DNA of 64,000 nucleotides, from NCBI RefSeq assembly GCF_914484835.1, contig NZ_CAJZAR010000002.1:117154-181153 (forward strand), written 5' to 3'. The stretch comes from Paraburkholderia tropica. Its GTDB lineage: Bacteria > Pseudomonadota > Gammaproteobacteria > Burkholderiales > Burkholderiaceae. Position numbers and translations under genes: made by a program. Numbering within the stretch: position 1 is the stretch's first letter; each line of letters begins with the position of its first letter. The notes beneath the pieces were generated by a model. The model did no database searches and had not been told where the DNA came from. It was given only the letters and a program-made list of their open reading frames with translations. Shown in pieces: positions 30,847-39,844 of the stretch.

Positions 30847-31926
30847 TCAGTTCTTGTAGAGCGCGCTCGCGAGATAGCTGCGCCGCAGTTCGCGCAGCGC
30901 GATCGAGAGGATCGCGCTCGCGGGCAAGGCGAGCAGCACGCCGAAGAAGCCGAATAGCTGCCCGAACGCGAGCAGGGCGAAAATCACCGCGAGCGGATGC
31001 AGGCCGATGCGCTCGCCGACGAGGCGCGGCGTGAGGAAAAAGCCCTCGAGCACCTGGCCCACGCCGTAGATCAGCGCGACCGCGCCGAAGCCGTACCAGT
31101 TGCCGAACTGCAGCAGCGCCGCGACCAGCGCGAGCACGAGCCCGGTCGCGTAGCCGAGGTACGGAATCAGCACCGCGAGGCCGGTGAACACGCCCACCGG
31201 CAGCGCGACTTCGAAGCCCGCGATCGACAGCGTGATCGCGTAATACGCGGCCAGCACGGCCATCACCAGCAACTGGCCGCGCAGATATTGCGCGAGCATG
31301 CGGTCCATTTCGCCGGCCAGCTCCATCGTGCGCGCAAACCAGCGGCGCGGGATGAAAGTCTGCACGCGCACCATCATCGCGTTCCAGTCGTAAAGCAGAT
31401 AGAACAGCACGAGCGGCACCAGCACGGCGTTCGAGACCACTTCGAGCGCCACGTTGCTGCTCGTGCGGATCGACGTCCACGCGTAGAGCGCGATGGTCTG
31501 CGCGCTGCCTTCGACGCGGCTCGTGATGATGTCGCGCAGGCTCTGGAAGTCGAGCATCGAGTCGCTGACGCCGAGAAACGCGAGCTTGGGCGAGAGCCAG
31601 TCGTGCAGATGCGTGATCATCGCGGGCACCTGCTGCTTCAGTTGCGGCCCTTCTTTCTGGATCACCGCGAGCAGCAGCACGACCAGCATCGTCACGAGCA
31701 GCGCGAACAGCAGCATCATGGCGAGCGCGGCGAGGCCGCGCGGCACGCGCCGGCGCACCAGCCAGGCCACGCCCGGCTGCAGGATATAGGCGAGCAGGCC
31801 GCCGAGCAGGAAGGGCGTGAGCACCGGGCGCAGCAGCCACAGCACGATGCCGAAGGCGAGCGCGAGCGCGGCCCAGATGAAGGCCTGGCGCTGATACGGC
31901 GTGAAGATCGGTGTGTTCGGCGACAA
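30847..31926 (-). CDS. AI-2E family transporter (PerM-like)
   Basis: A polytopic inner-membrane protein of the AI-2E exporter/PerM family. I place the start at TTG 31926 (LSPNTPIFTPYQRQAF), giving 359 residues, close to the family norm of about 350. The frame stays open upstream to an ATG at 32127, but those residues are Arg/Pro-rich and read through the palindromic intergenic region. Hydrophobic segments occur at FIWAALALAFGIVLWLL, ALAMMLLFALLVTMLVVLLLAV and later GFFGVLLALPASAILSIAL. Function is uncertain; some members act as sodium/proton antiporters or signal exporters. First gene of the minus-strand run toward panB. Confidence 0.85.
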   Translation of the reverse strand: MSPNTPIFTPYQRQAFIWAALALAFGIVLWLLRPVLTPFLLGGLLAYILQPGVAWLVRRRVPRGLAALAMMLLFALLVTMLVVLLLAVIQKEGPQLKQQVPAMITHLHDWLSPKLAFLGVSDSMLDFQSLRDIITSRVEGSAQTIALYAWTSIRTSSNVALEVVSNAVLVPLVLFYLLYDWNAMMVRVQTFIPRRWFARTMELAGEMDRMLAQYLRGQLLVMAVLAAYYAITLSIAGFEVALPVGVFTGLAVLIPYLGYATGLVLALVAALLQFGNWYGFGAVALIYGVGQVLEGFFLTPRLVGERIGLHPLAVIFALLAFGQLFGFFGVLLALPASAILSIALRELRRSYLASALYKN

Positions 31927-32044
31927 ATCGTGGTTTCCGGTTCTGGAGCGCGGTGCGGTTCGGCGGGCCGGCGCGGTCGGGCGCTTGCCCGGCTGGCGCG
32001 ATCGTGTGCATCCGGGGTGCGTCCGAGGTGTGCCCGGCTGTCTG

Positions 32045-32078
32045 CGCAACGCTCCCGGGCTTGCCCGGGAGCGTTGCG
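32045..32078. repeat. Perfect 16-bp inverted repeat between AI-2E gene and purM
   Basis: CGCAACGCTCCCGGGC is followed after TT by its exact reverse complement, a 34-bp palindrome. As RNA it gives a 15-bp stem. It lies in the 279-bp divergent gap 31927-32205, about 120 bp upstream of both genes. There is no U tract. Confidence 0.8.
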
Positions 32079-32166
32079 GCACAAGCGGCCGGCGCGTTCC
32101 TGGCGGCTTTCGGCCGCCCGTCTCCAAAATACTCGCCCCAGCCGCGGCGGCGGGGCTCCTGCAATC

Positions 32167-32187
32167 GGTTAAAATCGCATTTTACCG
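32167..32187. promoter_or_regulatory. AT-rich palindrome and -10-like element before purM
   Basis: TAAAAT-cgc-ATTTTA (32170-32184) is a perfect palindrome, flanked by CGG and CCG with one extra base on the left. TAAAAT itself resembles the -10 hexamers seen before hrcA and queG. It lies 21-36 bp before the purM ATG at 32206, so it could be promoter, operator or both. It does not match the E. coli PurR box. Confidence 0.4.
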
Positions 32188-32205
32188 ACCTTCTGGCACT
32201 TCCCC

Positions 32206-33267
32206 ATGAATCAACCGAAATCCGGCCCCGCTAATCAGGCGCAAGGCCTCTCCTACGCCGACGCCGGCGTCGACATGGTCGCGGGCGACGCGCTCGTCGA
32301 TCGCATCAAGCCGTTTGCGAAGAAGACCCTGCGCGAAGGCGTGATGGGCGGCATCGGCGGATTCGGCGCGCTCTTCGAAGTGCCGAAGCGGTACAAGGAA
32401 CCCGTGCTCGTGTCGGGCACCGACGGCGTGGGCACCAAGCTGCGTCTCGCGTTTCATCTGAACAAACACGACACGGTCGGCCAGGATCTCGTCGCGATGA
32501 GCGTCAACGACATTCTCGTGCAGGGCGCCGAGCCGCTGTTCTTCCTCGACTACTTCGCGTGCGGCAAGCTGGACGTCGACACGGCGGCCACGGTCGTGCA
32601 GGGCATCGCGCAGGGCTGCGAACTGTCGGGCTGCGCGCTGATCGGCGGCGAAACGGCCGAAATGCCGGGCATGTACCCGGACGGCGAATACGACCTCGCG
32701 GGCTTCGCGGTCGGCGCCGTGGAAAAGAGCAAGATCATCGACGGCAGCACGATCGTCCCCGGCGACGTGGTGCTGGGTCTCGCGTCGAGCGGCATCCACT
32801 CGAACGGCTTCTCGCTCGTGCGCAAGATCATCGAGCGCGCGAACCCGGACCTGAACGCCGACTTCGACGGCCGCTCGCTGGGCGACGCGCTGATGGCGCC
32901 CACGCGCATCTACGTGAAGCCGCTGCTCAAGCTGATGGAAACCATCGCCGTGAAGGGCATGGCGCACATCACCGGCGGCGGTCTGGTCGAGAACATTCCG
33001 CGCGTGCTGCGCGAAGGCCTCACGGCTGAGCTCGATCACGCCGCATGGCCGCTGCCGCCGCTGTTCACGTGGCTGCAGAAGGAAGGCGGTGTCGCCGACG
33101 CGGAAATGCACCGCGTGTTCAACTGCGGCATCGGCATGGCCGTGATCGTGGCGGCGGATCAGGCCGATGCGGCCGCGTCGCTGCTGGCGGCGGCGGGCGA
33201 GCAGGTCTGGAAGATCGGCGTCGTGCGCGAGAGCAAGGAAGGCGAAGCGCAGACCGTGGTGGTTTAA
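32206..33267 (+). CDS. purM: Phosphoribosylformylglycinamidine cyclo-ligase
   Basis: PurM (AIR synthetase) closes the imidazole ring in purine synthesis. The 353-residue product has the [19 protein letters not shown]-terminal motif, [17 protein letters not shown], the [13 protein letters not shown] motif and [19 protein letters not shown] segment, and [18 protein letters not shown] [14 protein letters not shown]. Length is normal. A strong terminator follows 40 bp downstream, so the gene is monocistronic. Confidence 0.97.
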   Translation: MNQPKSGPANQAQGLSYADAGVDMVAGDALVDRIKPFAKKTLREGVMGGIGGFGALFEVPKRYKEPVLVSGTDGVGTKLRLAFHLNKHDTVGQDLVAMSVNDILVQGAEPLFFLDYFACGKLDVDTAATVVQGIAQGCELSGCALIGGETAEMPGMYPDGEYDLAGFAVGAVEKSKIIDGSTIVPGDVVLGLASSGIHSNGFSLVRKIIERANPDLNADFDGRSLGDALMAPTRIYVKPLLKLMETIAVKGMAHITGGGLVENIPRVLREGLTAELDHAAWPLPPLFTWLQKEGGVADAEMHRVFNCGIGMAVIVAADQADAAASLLAAAGEQVWKIGVVRESKEGEAQTVVV

Positions 33268-33307
33268 GGCGGCCTCGTCTATTTCCACCGCGCTTCAGCG
33301 TAAAAGA

Positions 33308-33333
33308 GCCCGCCAGATTGGCGGGCTTTTTTT
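33308..33333 (+). terminator. Rho-independent terminator after purM
   Basis: GCCCGCCA and TGGCGGGC form an 8-bp perfect stem with a 3-nt loop, followed by seven T on the plus strand. It separates purM from the convergent kynA, whose stop is 18 bp beyond. Confidence 0.9.
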
Positions 33334-33351
33334 ATGGTGCGCCGGAAAGCG

Positions 33352-34308
33352 TCACAACACCGTGCGTACGTGCCACAACTCCGGGAACAGCACGACATCG
33401 AGCATCTTGCGCAGATACGGCGCGCCGTTGGTGCCGCCCGTACCCTGCTTGAAGCCGATGATGCGCTCGACCGTGGTCACGTGCCGGAAGCGCCACTGAC
33501 GGAACGCATCTTCGAGATCGACGAGTTCCTCGGCCATCTCGTACAGATCCCAGTGCTTCGACGGATTGCGGTAGATCTCCAGCCACGCGGCCTCGACGCT
33601 CTGGTCGTGCTCGGTCGCCAGCGTCCAGTCGCGCGCGAGCCGCTCGGGCGCGATCGCGAAGCCGCGCCGCGCGAGCAGGCGGATCACTTCGTCGTAGAAC
33701 GAGGGCGCGTCGAGCGTCGCCTTCACCTGCTCGAAGATCTCGGGCCGATGCTCGTGCGGCTTGAGCATCTGCGCGTTCTTGTTGCCGAGCAGAAACTCGA
33801 TCATGCGGTACTGATACGACTGGAAGCCCGACGAGGCACCCAGATACGGCCGCATCGACGTGTATTCCGAAGGCGTCAGCGTCGACAACACGTTCCACGC
33901 CTGCACCAGCTGTTCGAGAATGCGCGAGACGCGCGCAAGCTGCTTGAACGCGGGCGGCAGCTCGTCGCGATGCACGTTCGCGAGCGCGGCGCGCAGTTCG
34001 TAGAGCGCGAGCTTCATCCACAACTCGCTCGTCTGATGCTGGACGATGAACAGCATCTCGTTGTGATCGGGCGAGAGCGGATGCTGCGCGCCCAGCACGG
34101 CGTCGAGCGCGAGGTAGTCGCCGTAGCTCATCGACTTCGAGAAGTCGAGTTGCGCGTCGTGCCAGCCTTCGCCGCGCGGCTCGCCGCTCGCTGCGCCATG
34201 GCCGAACGGGCAGCCGCCGCGCGCGTTCTCGTTTGCGGCTTGATCGGTGTGGGTTTCGGCCGTGGCGCTTACGTCGGGCACGCCCGGCACCTGCATGTGG
34301 TCGTTCAT
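33352..34308 (-). CDS. kynA: Tryptophan 2,3-dioxygenase
   Basis: KynA is the haem enzyme that opens the indole ring of tryptophan to N-formylkynurenine. The 318-residue product has the family motifs [41 protein letters not shown] and [15 protein letters not shown] [19 protein letters not shown], and the C-terminal [15 protein letters not shown]. The first 35 residues are poorly conserved, so a later start is possible. Last gene of kynB-kynU-kynA, 23 bp after kynU. Confidence 0.96.
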   Translation of the reverse strand: MNDHMQVPGVPDVSATAETHTDQAANENARGGCPFGHGAASGEPRGEGWHDAQLDFSKSMSYGDYLALDAVLGAQHPLSPDHNEMLFIVQHQTSELWMKLALYELRAALANVHRDELPPAFKQLARVSRILEQLVQAWNVLSTLTPSEYTSMRPYLGASSGFQSYQYRMIEFLLGNKNAQMLKPHEHRPEIFEQVKATLDAPSFYDEVIRLLARRGFAIAPERLARDWTLATEHDQSVEAAWLEIYRNPSKHWDLYEMAEELVDLEDAFRQWRFRHVTTVERIIGFKQGTGGTNGAPYLRKMLDVVLFPELWHVRTVL

Positions 34309-34331
34309 CTTGCTTTCCTCAAATCACCGCG

Positions 34332-35582
34332 TCAGGTCACCGCGCCGCGCGCGGCGAATTCCGGCTTGCGCCATTGCTCGGTCGCGAGCACGTCGCGCAG
34401 CGTTTCGACGGCGTCCCAGACATCGGCGTAACCGATGTAGAGCGGCGTGAAGCCGAAGCGCAGCACGTGCGGTTCGCGATAGTCGCCGATCACGCCGCGC
34501 GCGATCAGCGCCTGCATCACTTCATAACCGTGCGGATGCTCGAAGCTCACGTGCGAGCCGCGGCGCGCATGTTCGCGCGGCGTGACGAGCGTGAGGTCGA
34601 GACCGGCGCAGCGCGTTTCCACCAGTTCGATGAAGAGATCGGTGAGCGCGAGCGATTTTTCGCGGATCGCCGCCATGCCCGTTTGCAGGAACACGTCGAG
34701 GCCGCATTCGACGAGCGCCATCGAAATGATCGGCTGCGTGCCGCACAGATAGCGGCCGATGCCGTCGTCGGGACGGTATTGCGGATTCATTTCGAACGGC
34801 GATTTGTGCCCCCACCAGCCCGACAGCGGCTGCGAGAAGGTGTTCTGGTTGCGCTTGGGCACCCACACGAAACCGGGCGAGCCGGGGCCGCCGTTCAGAT
34901 ACTTGTACGTGCAACCAACGGCGTAATCGGCGTTCACGCCATTCAGATCGACGGGCACCGCGCCCGCCGAATGCGCGAGGTCCCAGAGCGCGAGCGCGCC
35001 TTGCGCGTGGATGTGCTCGGTGAGCGCGCGCATGTCGTGCATTTCGCCGGTGCGGTAGTTCACGTGCGTGATCATGGCGACGGCCACGTCCTCGCGGATC
35101 GCCGCGGGCAACTCGCTCGGGTCGTCGACGAGACGCAGTTCATAGCCGCGATCGAGCTGCTCGATCAGGCCTTGCGCGATATACAGATCGCTCGGGAAAT
35201 TCGAGCGCTCCGAGACGATCACGCGGCGCTTCGGATCGCGCGCGTTCTGCACGCGCAGCGCGGCGGAGAGCGCCTTGAAGAGATTGATCGAGATGGTGTC
35301 GGTGACCACGACCTCGTCTTCGGCCGCGCCGATCAGCGGCGCGAGCTTGTTGCCGAGGCGGCGCGGCAGCGCGAACCAGCCCGCCGTGTTCCAGCTGCGG
35401 ATCAGGCCTTCGCCCCATTCGCCGCCGATCACGGCCTGGGCGCGCGCGGCGCTCGCTTTCGGCGGCACGCCGAGCGAGTTGCCGTCGAGATAGATTGTGT
35501 CGGGCGCGAGCGCGAACTGGTCGCGCTGCGCCGCGAGCGGGTCGGCGCGGTCGAGCGCGAGGGCTGCGTGTCGGTCGTTCAT
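34332..35582 (-). CDS. kynU: Kynureninase
   Basis: KynU is a PLP enzyme that cleaves kynurenine to anthranilate and alanine. The 416-residue product has [13 protein letters not shown] at the N terminus, the PLP lysine in [17 protein letters not shown] near residue 227, and [20 protein letters not shown]. The ATG at 35582 ([15 protein letters not shown]) gives the family length; a longer open frame to 36056 runs through kynB in another register. It begins 29 bp after kynB and ends just before kynA. Confidence 0.96.
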   Translation of the reverse strand: MNDRHAALALDRADPLAAQRDQFALAPDTIYLDGNSLGVPPKASAARAQAVIGGEWGEGLIRSWNTAGWFALPRRLGNKLAPLIGAAEDEVVVTDTISINLFKALSAALRVQNARDPKRRVIVSERSNFPSDLYIAQGLIEQLDRGYELRLVDDPSELPAAIREDVAVAMITHVNYRTGEMHDMRALTEHIHAQGALALWDLAHSAGAVPVDLNGVNADYAVGCTYKYLNGGPGSPGFVWVPKRNQNTFSQPLSGWWGHKSPFEMNPQYRPDDGIGRYLCGTQPIISMALVECGLDVFLQTGMAAIREKSLALTDLFIELVETRCAGLDLTLVTPREHARRGSHVSFEHPHGYEVMQALIARGVIGDYREPHVLRFGFTPLYIGYADVWDAVETLRDVLATEQWRKPEFAARGAVT

Positions 35583-35611
35583 TGTCGATGCGGTTTCGGT
35601 GGGGAGGTTAT

Positions 35612-36301
35612 TCAGGTGGCCGATTGGGTCGATGTCGCTGATGTCGCTGATGTCGCTGATGTCGGCAAAGCGCGCAGCACGGCGCGCACAGGGCTGGCGT
35701 CGAGCGTCGCGAATTTGAGCGGCAGCGCGATCAGTTCGTAGTCGCCGGGCGCCACGGCGTCGAGCACCACGCCTTCGAGGATCGCCATGCGATGCGCGCG
35801 GATGCGCTGATGCGCGTCCATCGTCTTCGATTCCTGAGGGTCGAGCGAGGGCGTATCGATGCCGATCAGCCGCACGCCATGCGCGGCGAGCAGATCGACG
35901 GTCTCGGGCGCGACCGCGCAGAACGCGCTGTCCCAGCGGTCCAGCGGCGCTTGCGCGTAAGTGCGCAGCAGCACGCGCGGCGGGATGCCGTCCAGCGCGG
36001 CTTGCACGTGTTCGGGCAGGACGAGTGGCGTGGCGTTTTTTCCGTCGATCACGCAATCAATCACCCGGCACGCGCCGATATACGTATCGAGCGCCACCGC
36101 GCCGATGGGCGCGCCGTCGGCATCGTAATGCAGCGGGGCGTCGGTGTGCGCGCCCGTGTGCGGCGAGAGCGTGACGCGCGCCACGTTCACGGGCGAGCCC
36201 GCCTCCATGCGCCAGACGCGCTCGACGGTCACGGGCGTATCGCCCGGCCAGACGGGCGTTGCGGGGTGGATGGGCGGGGAAATGTCCCAGAGGTCGTTCA
36301 T
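35612..36301 (-). CDS. kynB: Kynurenine formamidase
   Basis: KynB hydrolyses N-formylkynurenine, the second step of the pathway. The 229-residue product has [19 protein letters not shown] and the metal motif [18 protein letters not shown] at about residues 47-60, typical of bacterial cyclase-type formamidases. The last 15 or so residues are a Ser-Ala-Thr repeat tail coded by a 9-bp tandem repeat; the usual enzyme stops near residue 210. First gene of the operon, divergent from an Lrp/AsnC regulator with 131 bp between starts. Confidence 0.95.
   Translation of the reverse strand: MNDLWDISPPIHPATPVWPGDTPVTVERVWRMEAGSPVNVARVTLSPHTGAHTDAPLHYDADGAPIGAVALDTYIGACRVIDCVIDGKNATPLVLPEHVQAALDGIPPRVLLRTYAQAPLDRWDSAFCAVAPETVDLLAAHGVRLIGIDTPSLDPQESKTMDAHQRIRAHRMAILEGVVLDAVAPGDYELIALPLKFATLDASPVRAVLRALPTSATSATSATSTQSAT
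35632..35664. repeat. 9-bp tandem repeat in kynB 3' end
   Basis: ATGTCGCTG occurs three full times plus six bases of a fourth copy. On the coding (minus) strand it gives repeated Ser-Ala-Thr residues close to the kynB stop and about 50 bp before the kynU start. Confidence 0.85.
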
Positions 36302-36359
36302 CTTCCTGACAAGGTTGTCTCTTTATTTTTCGAATGATAGGCAACCCGCCGCGAAATGT

Positions 36360-36383
36360 GCTTGCGAAAAAAACGCCGCAAGC
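36360..36383. promoter_or_regulatory. Candidate operator between kynB and its Lrp-type regulator
   Basis: GCTTGCG and CGCAAGC are perfect 7-bp arms with a 10-bp AT-rich spacer. The element lies midway in the 131-bp divergent gap, the expected place for autoregulation and kyn control by an Lrp/AsnC protein. A -10-like CATAAT follows at 36398-36403 on the plus strand. Confidence 0.45.
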
Positions 36384-36432
36384 TACAGTTCTTGGCACAT
36401 AATTTGTTACAAGACGGGAAAGGAGACCAAAT

Positions 36433-36942
36433 ATGAACGCTATCTCGCTCGACGCTACCGATTGCCGGATTCTCTCCGTGCTACAGAACGAGGGCCGCAT
36501 CAGCAATCTCGATCTGGCCGAACGTATTTCGCTGTCGCCGTCCGCGTGTTTGCGGCGTCTGCGCCTGCTCGAGGAGCAAGGCGTGGTCGAGCGTTACCGC
36601 GCCTGCCTGAACCGGGAGATCCTCGGTTTCGAGATGGAAGCCTTCGTGCAGGTTTCGATGCGCAACGACCAGGAAAGCTGGCACGAGCGCTTCGTGACGG
36701 CGCTGCGCGACTGGCCGGAAGTGGTGGGGGCGTACGTCGTGACAGGGGAGACGCACTACCTGCTGCGGGTGCTCGCGCACAACCTCAAGCACTACTCGGA
36801 TTTCGTGCTCAACAAGCTCTACAAGGCGCCCGGCGTGATGGACATCCGCTCGAACATCGTGCTCACGACGCTCAAGGTGGAGGCGGGCGTGCCCGTCGAT
36901 CTGATCGCGCAGCGCAACGAGCAGAAGACGGCGCCGGTCTGA
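36433..36942 (+). CDS. Lrp/AsnC family regulator, probable kynurenine regulator
   Basis: A 169-residue Lrp/AsnC protein. The N-terminal helix-turn-helix is visible in NLDLAERISLSPSACLRRLRLLEEQG and the C-terminal ligand-binding RAM domain follows (VVGAYVVTGETHYLLRVLA). A good Shine-Dalgarno (AAAGGAGA) precedes the ATG. It is divergent from kynBUA, the same arrangement as KynR of Pseudomonas, an Lrp-type activator that responds to kynurenine; I infer the same role but the evidence is positional. Confidence 0.88.
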   Translation: MNAISLDATDCRILSVLQNEGRISNLDLAERISLSPSACLRRLRLLEEQGVVERYRACLNREILGFEMEAFVQVSMRNDQESWHERFVTALRDWPEVVGAYVVTGETHYLLRVLAHNLKHYSDFVLNKLYKAPGVMDIRSNIVLTTLKVEAGVPVDLIAQRNEQKTAPV

Positions 36943-36963
36943 AGGTTTTGCACGCGCCGATGT

Positions 36964-36987
36964 AAAAAGGGCCGCTTCGAGCGGCCC
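36964..36987 (-). terminator. Terminator for the flavin reductase gene
   Basis: GGGCCGCT-tcg-AGCGGCCC is a perfect 8-bp stem. Read on the minus strand it is followed by five T (36968-36964), so it is oriented for the flavin reductase gene that ends at 37024. It may also stop transcription from the Lrp-type gene on the plus strand. Confidence 0.8.
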
Positions 36988-37023
36988 TTGGCGTTGACGC
37001 GGCGCAGTGGTCTTGCGATCCGC

Positions 37024-37536
37024 TTACAGCGATTGCAGCCGATGGAAGCCGCCGCCGTGGAAGACCAGCGGCGAGGCGGCGTCGAGATCCTCGCGTACGC
37101 CGCAGCGCTCGACTTCGCCGACGAAGATCACGTGGTCGCCTTCGTCGTAGCGGCTGCGGTTGTGGCATTCGAACCAGGCGATGGCGCCGTCGAGCACGGG
37201 CATGCCGGAGTCGCCGGCCGCGTGCGAGACGCCTTCGAAGCGGTCGCCCTTCACGGTGGCGAAGCGCTTGCACAGGTCGAGCTGCGACGCCGCGAGCACA
37301 TTCACCACATAATGGCTGTTGCTGCGGAACACCGGCATCGACGCCGAACGGGTGGCGAGGCTCCAGAGCACGAGCGGCGGCGTCAGCGAGACCGAGTTGA
37401 AGGAGCTCGCGGTGATGCCGATCAGCGAGCCGTCGGGCGCCTGGGTCGTGATGACCGTGACGCCGGTCGCGAACTGGCCGAGCGCGCGGCGGAACGCGGC
37501 GTCGTCGAAATTGGGCGGATTGGCGCGGCGTGTCAT
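37024..37536 (-). CDS. Flavin reductase family protein
   Basis: A 170-residue FMN-binding split-barrel flavin reductase. The motifs FRRALGQFATGVTVITTQ, LIGITASSFNSVSLTPPLVLWSL and HYVVNVLAASQLDLCKRFA match the HpaC/two-component monooxygenase reductase group. I chose the ATG at 37536 (MTRRANPPNFDD). No monooxygenase partner is adjacent, so its electron acceptor is unknown. A terminator follows at 36964-36987. Confidence 0.9.
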   Translation of the reverse strand: MTRRANPPNFDDAAFRRALGQFATGVTVITTQAPDGSLIGITASSFNSVSLTPPLVLWSLATRSASMPVFRSNSHYVVNVLAASQLDLCKRFATVKGDRFEGVSHAAGDSGMPVLDGAIAWFECHNRSRYDEGDHVIFVGEVERCGVREDLDAASPLVFHGGGFHRLQSL

Positions 37537-37749
37537 CGTTGCGCGCCTTCGGCGTAATGGGTGGCGATCAGCAAAGTCATGTGGATTTTCAGCGGATTGC
37601 CCCAATTTTAGCGAAAAGCGGCGCGCGGCAGGCTGTACACCCACGCGCGCGCCGGGTTACCGCGGATTGCGCGGCGTAATGGCGTGACGCGCGTGACGCG
37701 CGAGGAAGGCGCGGCGCAGCGCCGGCGTCCCATCACAGGAGAGTTCAGC

Positions 37750-38298
37750 ATGAGTCAGACAGTCGAAACGGCCACCCTCGGCGGCGGATGTTTCTGGTGC
37801 CTCGAAGCGGTGTTTCTGCGCGTGGACGGCGTGCTCGCGGTCGAGTCGGGCTATGCGGGCGGCCACACCACGAACCCATCCTACGAGCAGGTCTGCGACG
37901 GCGAAACCGGCCACGCGGAAGTCGTGAAGGTCGATTTCGATCCCGCGAAGATCGGCTATCGCGAGATTCTCGATATTTTCTTCGCGATCCACGATCCGAC
38001 CCAGTTGAACCGTCAGGGCAACGACGTCGGCACGCAATACCGCTCGGTGGTCTTCACGCATTCGGACGCACAGCGCGACATCGCCGAACAGGCGATCCGC
38101 GAGCTGGCGGCCGAGGGCGTCTACGACGGCAAGATCGTCACGCAGGTGCTGCCGCTCGACGGCAACTACTTCCCGGCCGAGGCGTATCACCAGAACTACT
38201 TCGCGCAGCATCCGAATCAGGGCTATTGCGCGTTCGTGGTGGCGCCGAAGGTCGCGAAATTCCGCCAGAAGTTCGCGCATCGGCTCAAGGCGGATTAA
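37750..38298 (+). CDS. msrA: Peptide methionine sulfoxide reductase MsrA
   Basis: MsrA reduces methionine-S-sulfoxide in proteins. The 182-residue product has the catalytic Cys14 in GGGCFWCLEAVF, the GYAGGHTTNPSYEQVC motif, and NQGYCAFVVAPKVAKFRQKF near the end. The ATG at 37750 has a good Shine-Dalgarno (AGGAGAG) and gives the family length; the upstream frame to 37684 is not conserved. Confidence 0.97.
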   Translation: MSQTVETATLGGGCFWCLEAVFLRVDGVLAVESGYAGGHTTNPSYEQVCDGETGHAEVVKVDFDPAKIGYREILDIFFAIHDPTQLNRQGNDVGTQYRSVVFTHSDAQRDIAEQAIRELAAEGVYDGKIVTQVLPLDGNYFPAEAYHQNYFAQHPNQGYCAFVVAPKVAKFRQKFAHRLKAD

Positions 38299-38330
38299 CG
38301 CTTGTCGCTTCGGGTTGGATCGCCGATGAA

Positions 38331-38364
38331 AACGGCGGACGCTTCGCGGCGTCCGCCGTTTTTT
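38331..38364. terminator. Bidirectional terminator msrA / DUF72 gene
   Basis: AACGGCGGACGC and GCGTCCGCCGTT pair as a 12-bp stem with a 6-nt loop, with A and T runs on the two sides. It serves msrA on the plus strand and the convergent DUF72 gene on the minus strand. Confidence 0.88.
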
Positions 38365-39760
38365 ATCGCGCGGCGGAGTCTGCTGATTCGGCCGATTCGG
38401 CCGATTCGGCGGCTTCGGCGGCTTCGGCCCGTAGCCGCTGCACTTCGTCGGCGATGGCGCGCGCGAGCTTCTGGCAGGTCAGCGGCGCCGAGCCTTCGGC
38501 CTTGTTGTTGGTCGTGATCAGCACCGGCTGGCCCGCGATCGCATAGCGCGCCGCGAGTTCGGCGAGCGCGTCGCGCGTGTGCGGGTCTTCGTCGACGAGC
38601 TTGTCGAACGGCTCGTAACGCGCCTTCGCCTGCTCGTACTTGAAGCCGCTGTGCAGGCTCCAGCGCACGATCAGCGGACCGGCGGGCGCTTCGCCGTCCA
38701 TCAGCGCGAGCGCGGCGGCCTGGCGCAGCGGGTCGGGCATGCGCGCGTGCAGGCCGACGCAGTAGCGCACGCCCGCCGCGCGCAGCATGCGCACGAAGCG
38801 CGGCGTGAGCAGGATGCCGTCGCGGATTTCGACGGCGTAGCAGGTGGCGTCGCCCGGCGCGGCATCGGCGGCGGGGGCGGGCAGGGGCGGCAACGCGGCC
38901 AGGAATGCCGCGAGCCGCTCGACGAACACGGCCGGATCGGCGAGCAATTGATCGGGCAGCGGCGGAAACTGGAACACCAGCGCGCCGGCCTTCGCGCCGA
39001 GGCCCGCGAGGCAGGGCTCGACGAATTCGCGCGCGGCCAGTTCGGGGTTCAGGAAGCACGGATTGGCCGAGACCGGCTCGCCGCGATCGCCGCGCACGCT
39101 GGCATCGGTGATGAGCGCGGGCGCCTTGACGATGAAGCGGAAGTGGTCCGGCACCTGCTGGGCGTAGCGCAGATAGTCGGTGACCGTGAGCGGCGCGTAG
39201 AACGAGCGGTCGATGCTCACCGAGCGCAGCAGCGGATGCGCGCCGTAGGCCGCGAGGCCGTCGCGGGCGAGCTTCGAGTTGCTGTAGTCGTCGCCGTAGA
39301 CGAGGCCGCGCCAGCCCGGAAACGACCACGACGAGGTGCCGAGGCGCACGCCCGCGGGCAGTTCCGCGCCGAGGTCGAGCACGTCCTGCGCGAGTTCGGC
39401 GGGCAGCACGCCGCGCGCGCGGCGCTTCGGGGCGGGGGTGTCGCCGGTTTCCGGCGAGGGCGCGGGTTTGGCGCGTTTGGGTTTCTGCGCGTGTTCGCCT
39501 TCAGTGAGGTCGGTGGGCGCGTCGCTGACCTTCGCGCGTTTCGGCGGCGGCTCGGGCGGCACGAAGCCGAACAGATCGGTTTGCGGCGCGGCGTCGGGCG
39601 TGGTGTCCGAAGTACGCGCCACGCGGCGTTCACGCGGGCGGACCGCGCGCGCGGCGTGGCTTGATCCCGTCGTCGATCCGGCAGTCGACCCATCAGGCGG
39701 CGCGAGGCCGGAACCGTCGTTCTCCAGGGCGCCGAAAAGGCCGTCGTCGCGTTCGTTCAT
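38363..39760 (-). CDS. DUF72 domain-containing protein (YecE family)
   Basis: A 465-residue protein. Residues about 150-430 form the DUF72/YecE TIM-barrel domain (VRLGTSSWSFPGWRGLVYG, FYAPLTVTDYLRYAQQVPDHFRFIVKAP, TTNNKAEGSAPLTCQKLA). Its biochemical function is unknown. The first 140 or so residues are low-complexity and charged, with runs such as PKRAKPAPSPETGDTPAPKRRARG, here quoted in part as PKRAKPAPSPETG. The C terminus is a Glu/Ser/Ala tail from a 9-bp repeat. A later start within the low-complexity part is possible. Lies upstream of a terminator and downstream of cfa. Confidence 0.85.
   Translation of the reverse strand: MNERDDGLFGALENDGSGLAPPDGSTAGSTTGSSHAARAVRPRERRVARTSDTTPDAAPQTDLFGFVPPEPPPKRAKVSDAPTDLTEGEHAQKPKRAKPAPSPETGDTPAPKRRARGVLPAELAQDVLDLGAELPAGVRLGTSSWSFPGWRGLVYGDDYSNSKLARDGLAAYGAHPLLRSVSIDRSFYAPLTVTDYLRYAQQVPDHFRFIVKAPALITDASVRGDRGEPVSANPCFLNPELAAREFVEPCLAGLGAKAGALVFQFPPLPDQLLADPAVFVERLAAFLAALPPLPAPAADAAPGDATCYAVEIRDGILLTPRFVRMLRAAGVRYCVGLHARMPDPLRQAAALALMDGEAPAGPLIVRWSLHSGFKYEQAKARYEPFDKLVDEDPHTRDALAELAARYAIAGQPVLITTNNKAEGSAPLTCQKLARAIADEVQRLRAEAAEAAESAESAESADSAAR
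38385..38429. repeat. 9-bp tandem repeat in DUF72 gene 3' end
   Basis: Five units run head to tail: GATTCGGCC twice, GATTCGGCG once, GCTTCGGCG once and GCTTCGGCC once. They encode the Ala-Glu-(Ala/Ser) tail of the protein, whose reading frame is unaffected by unit number. Confidence 0.85.
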
Positions 39761-39844
39761 GCTTGTCTAGTGAGTGGCGAAAGGCGCCGTTCGCCGGGCG
39801 GACGCGGACGGCCAGCGCTGCGCCGTCCGTGCCGCCGCCGCGTG

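Noticed and set aside
30847..32127. AI-2E protein starting at the ATG at 32127
   Set aside because: The extra 67 residues are Arg/Pro-rich and cross the 34-bp palindrome. A TTG start at 31926 gives the family length.
34332..36056. A 574-residue kynU-like frame reading through kynB
   Set aside because: The first 158 residues are an off-frame reading of kynB and its repeat. Kynureninase begins at 35582.
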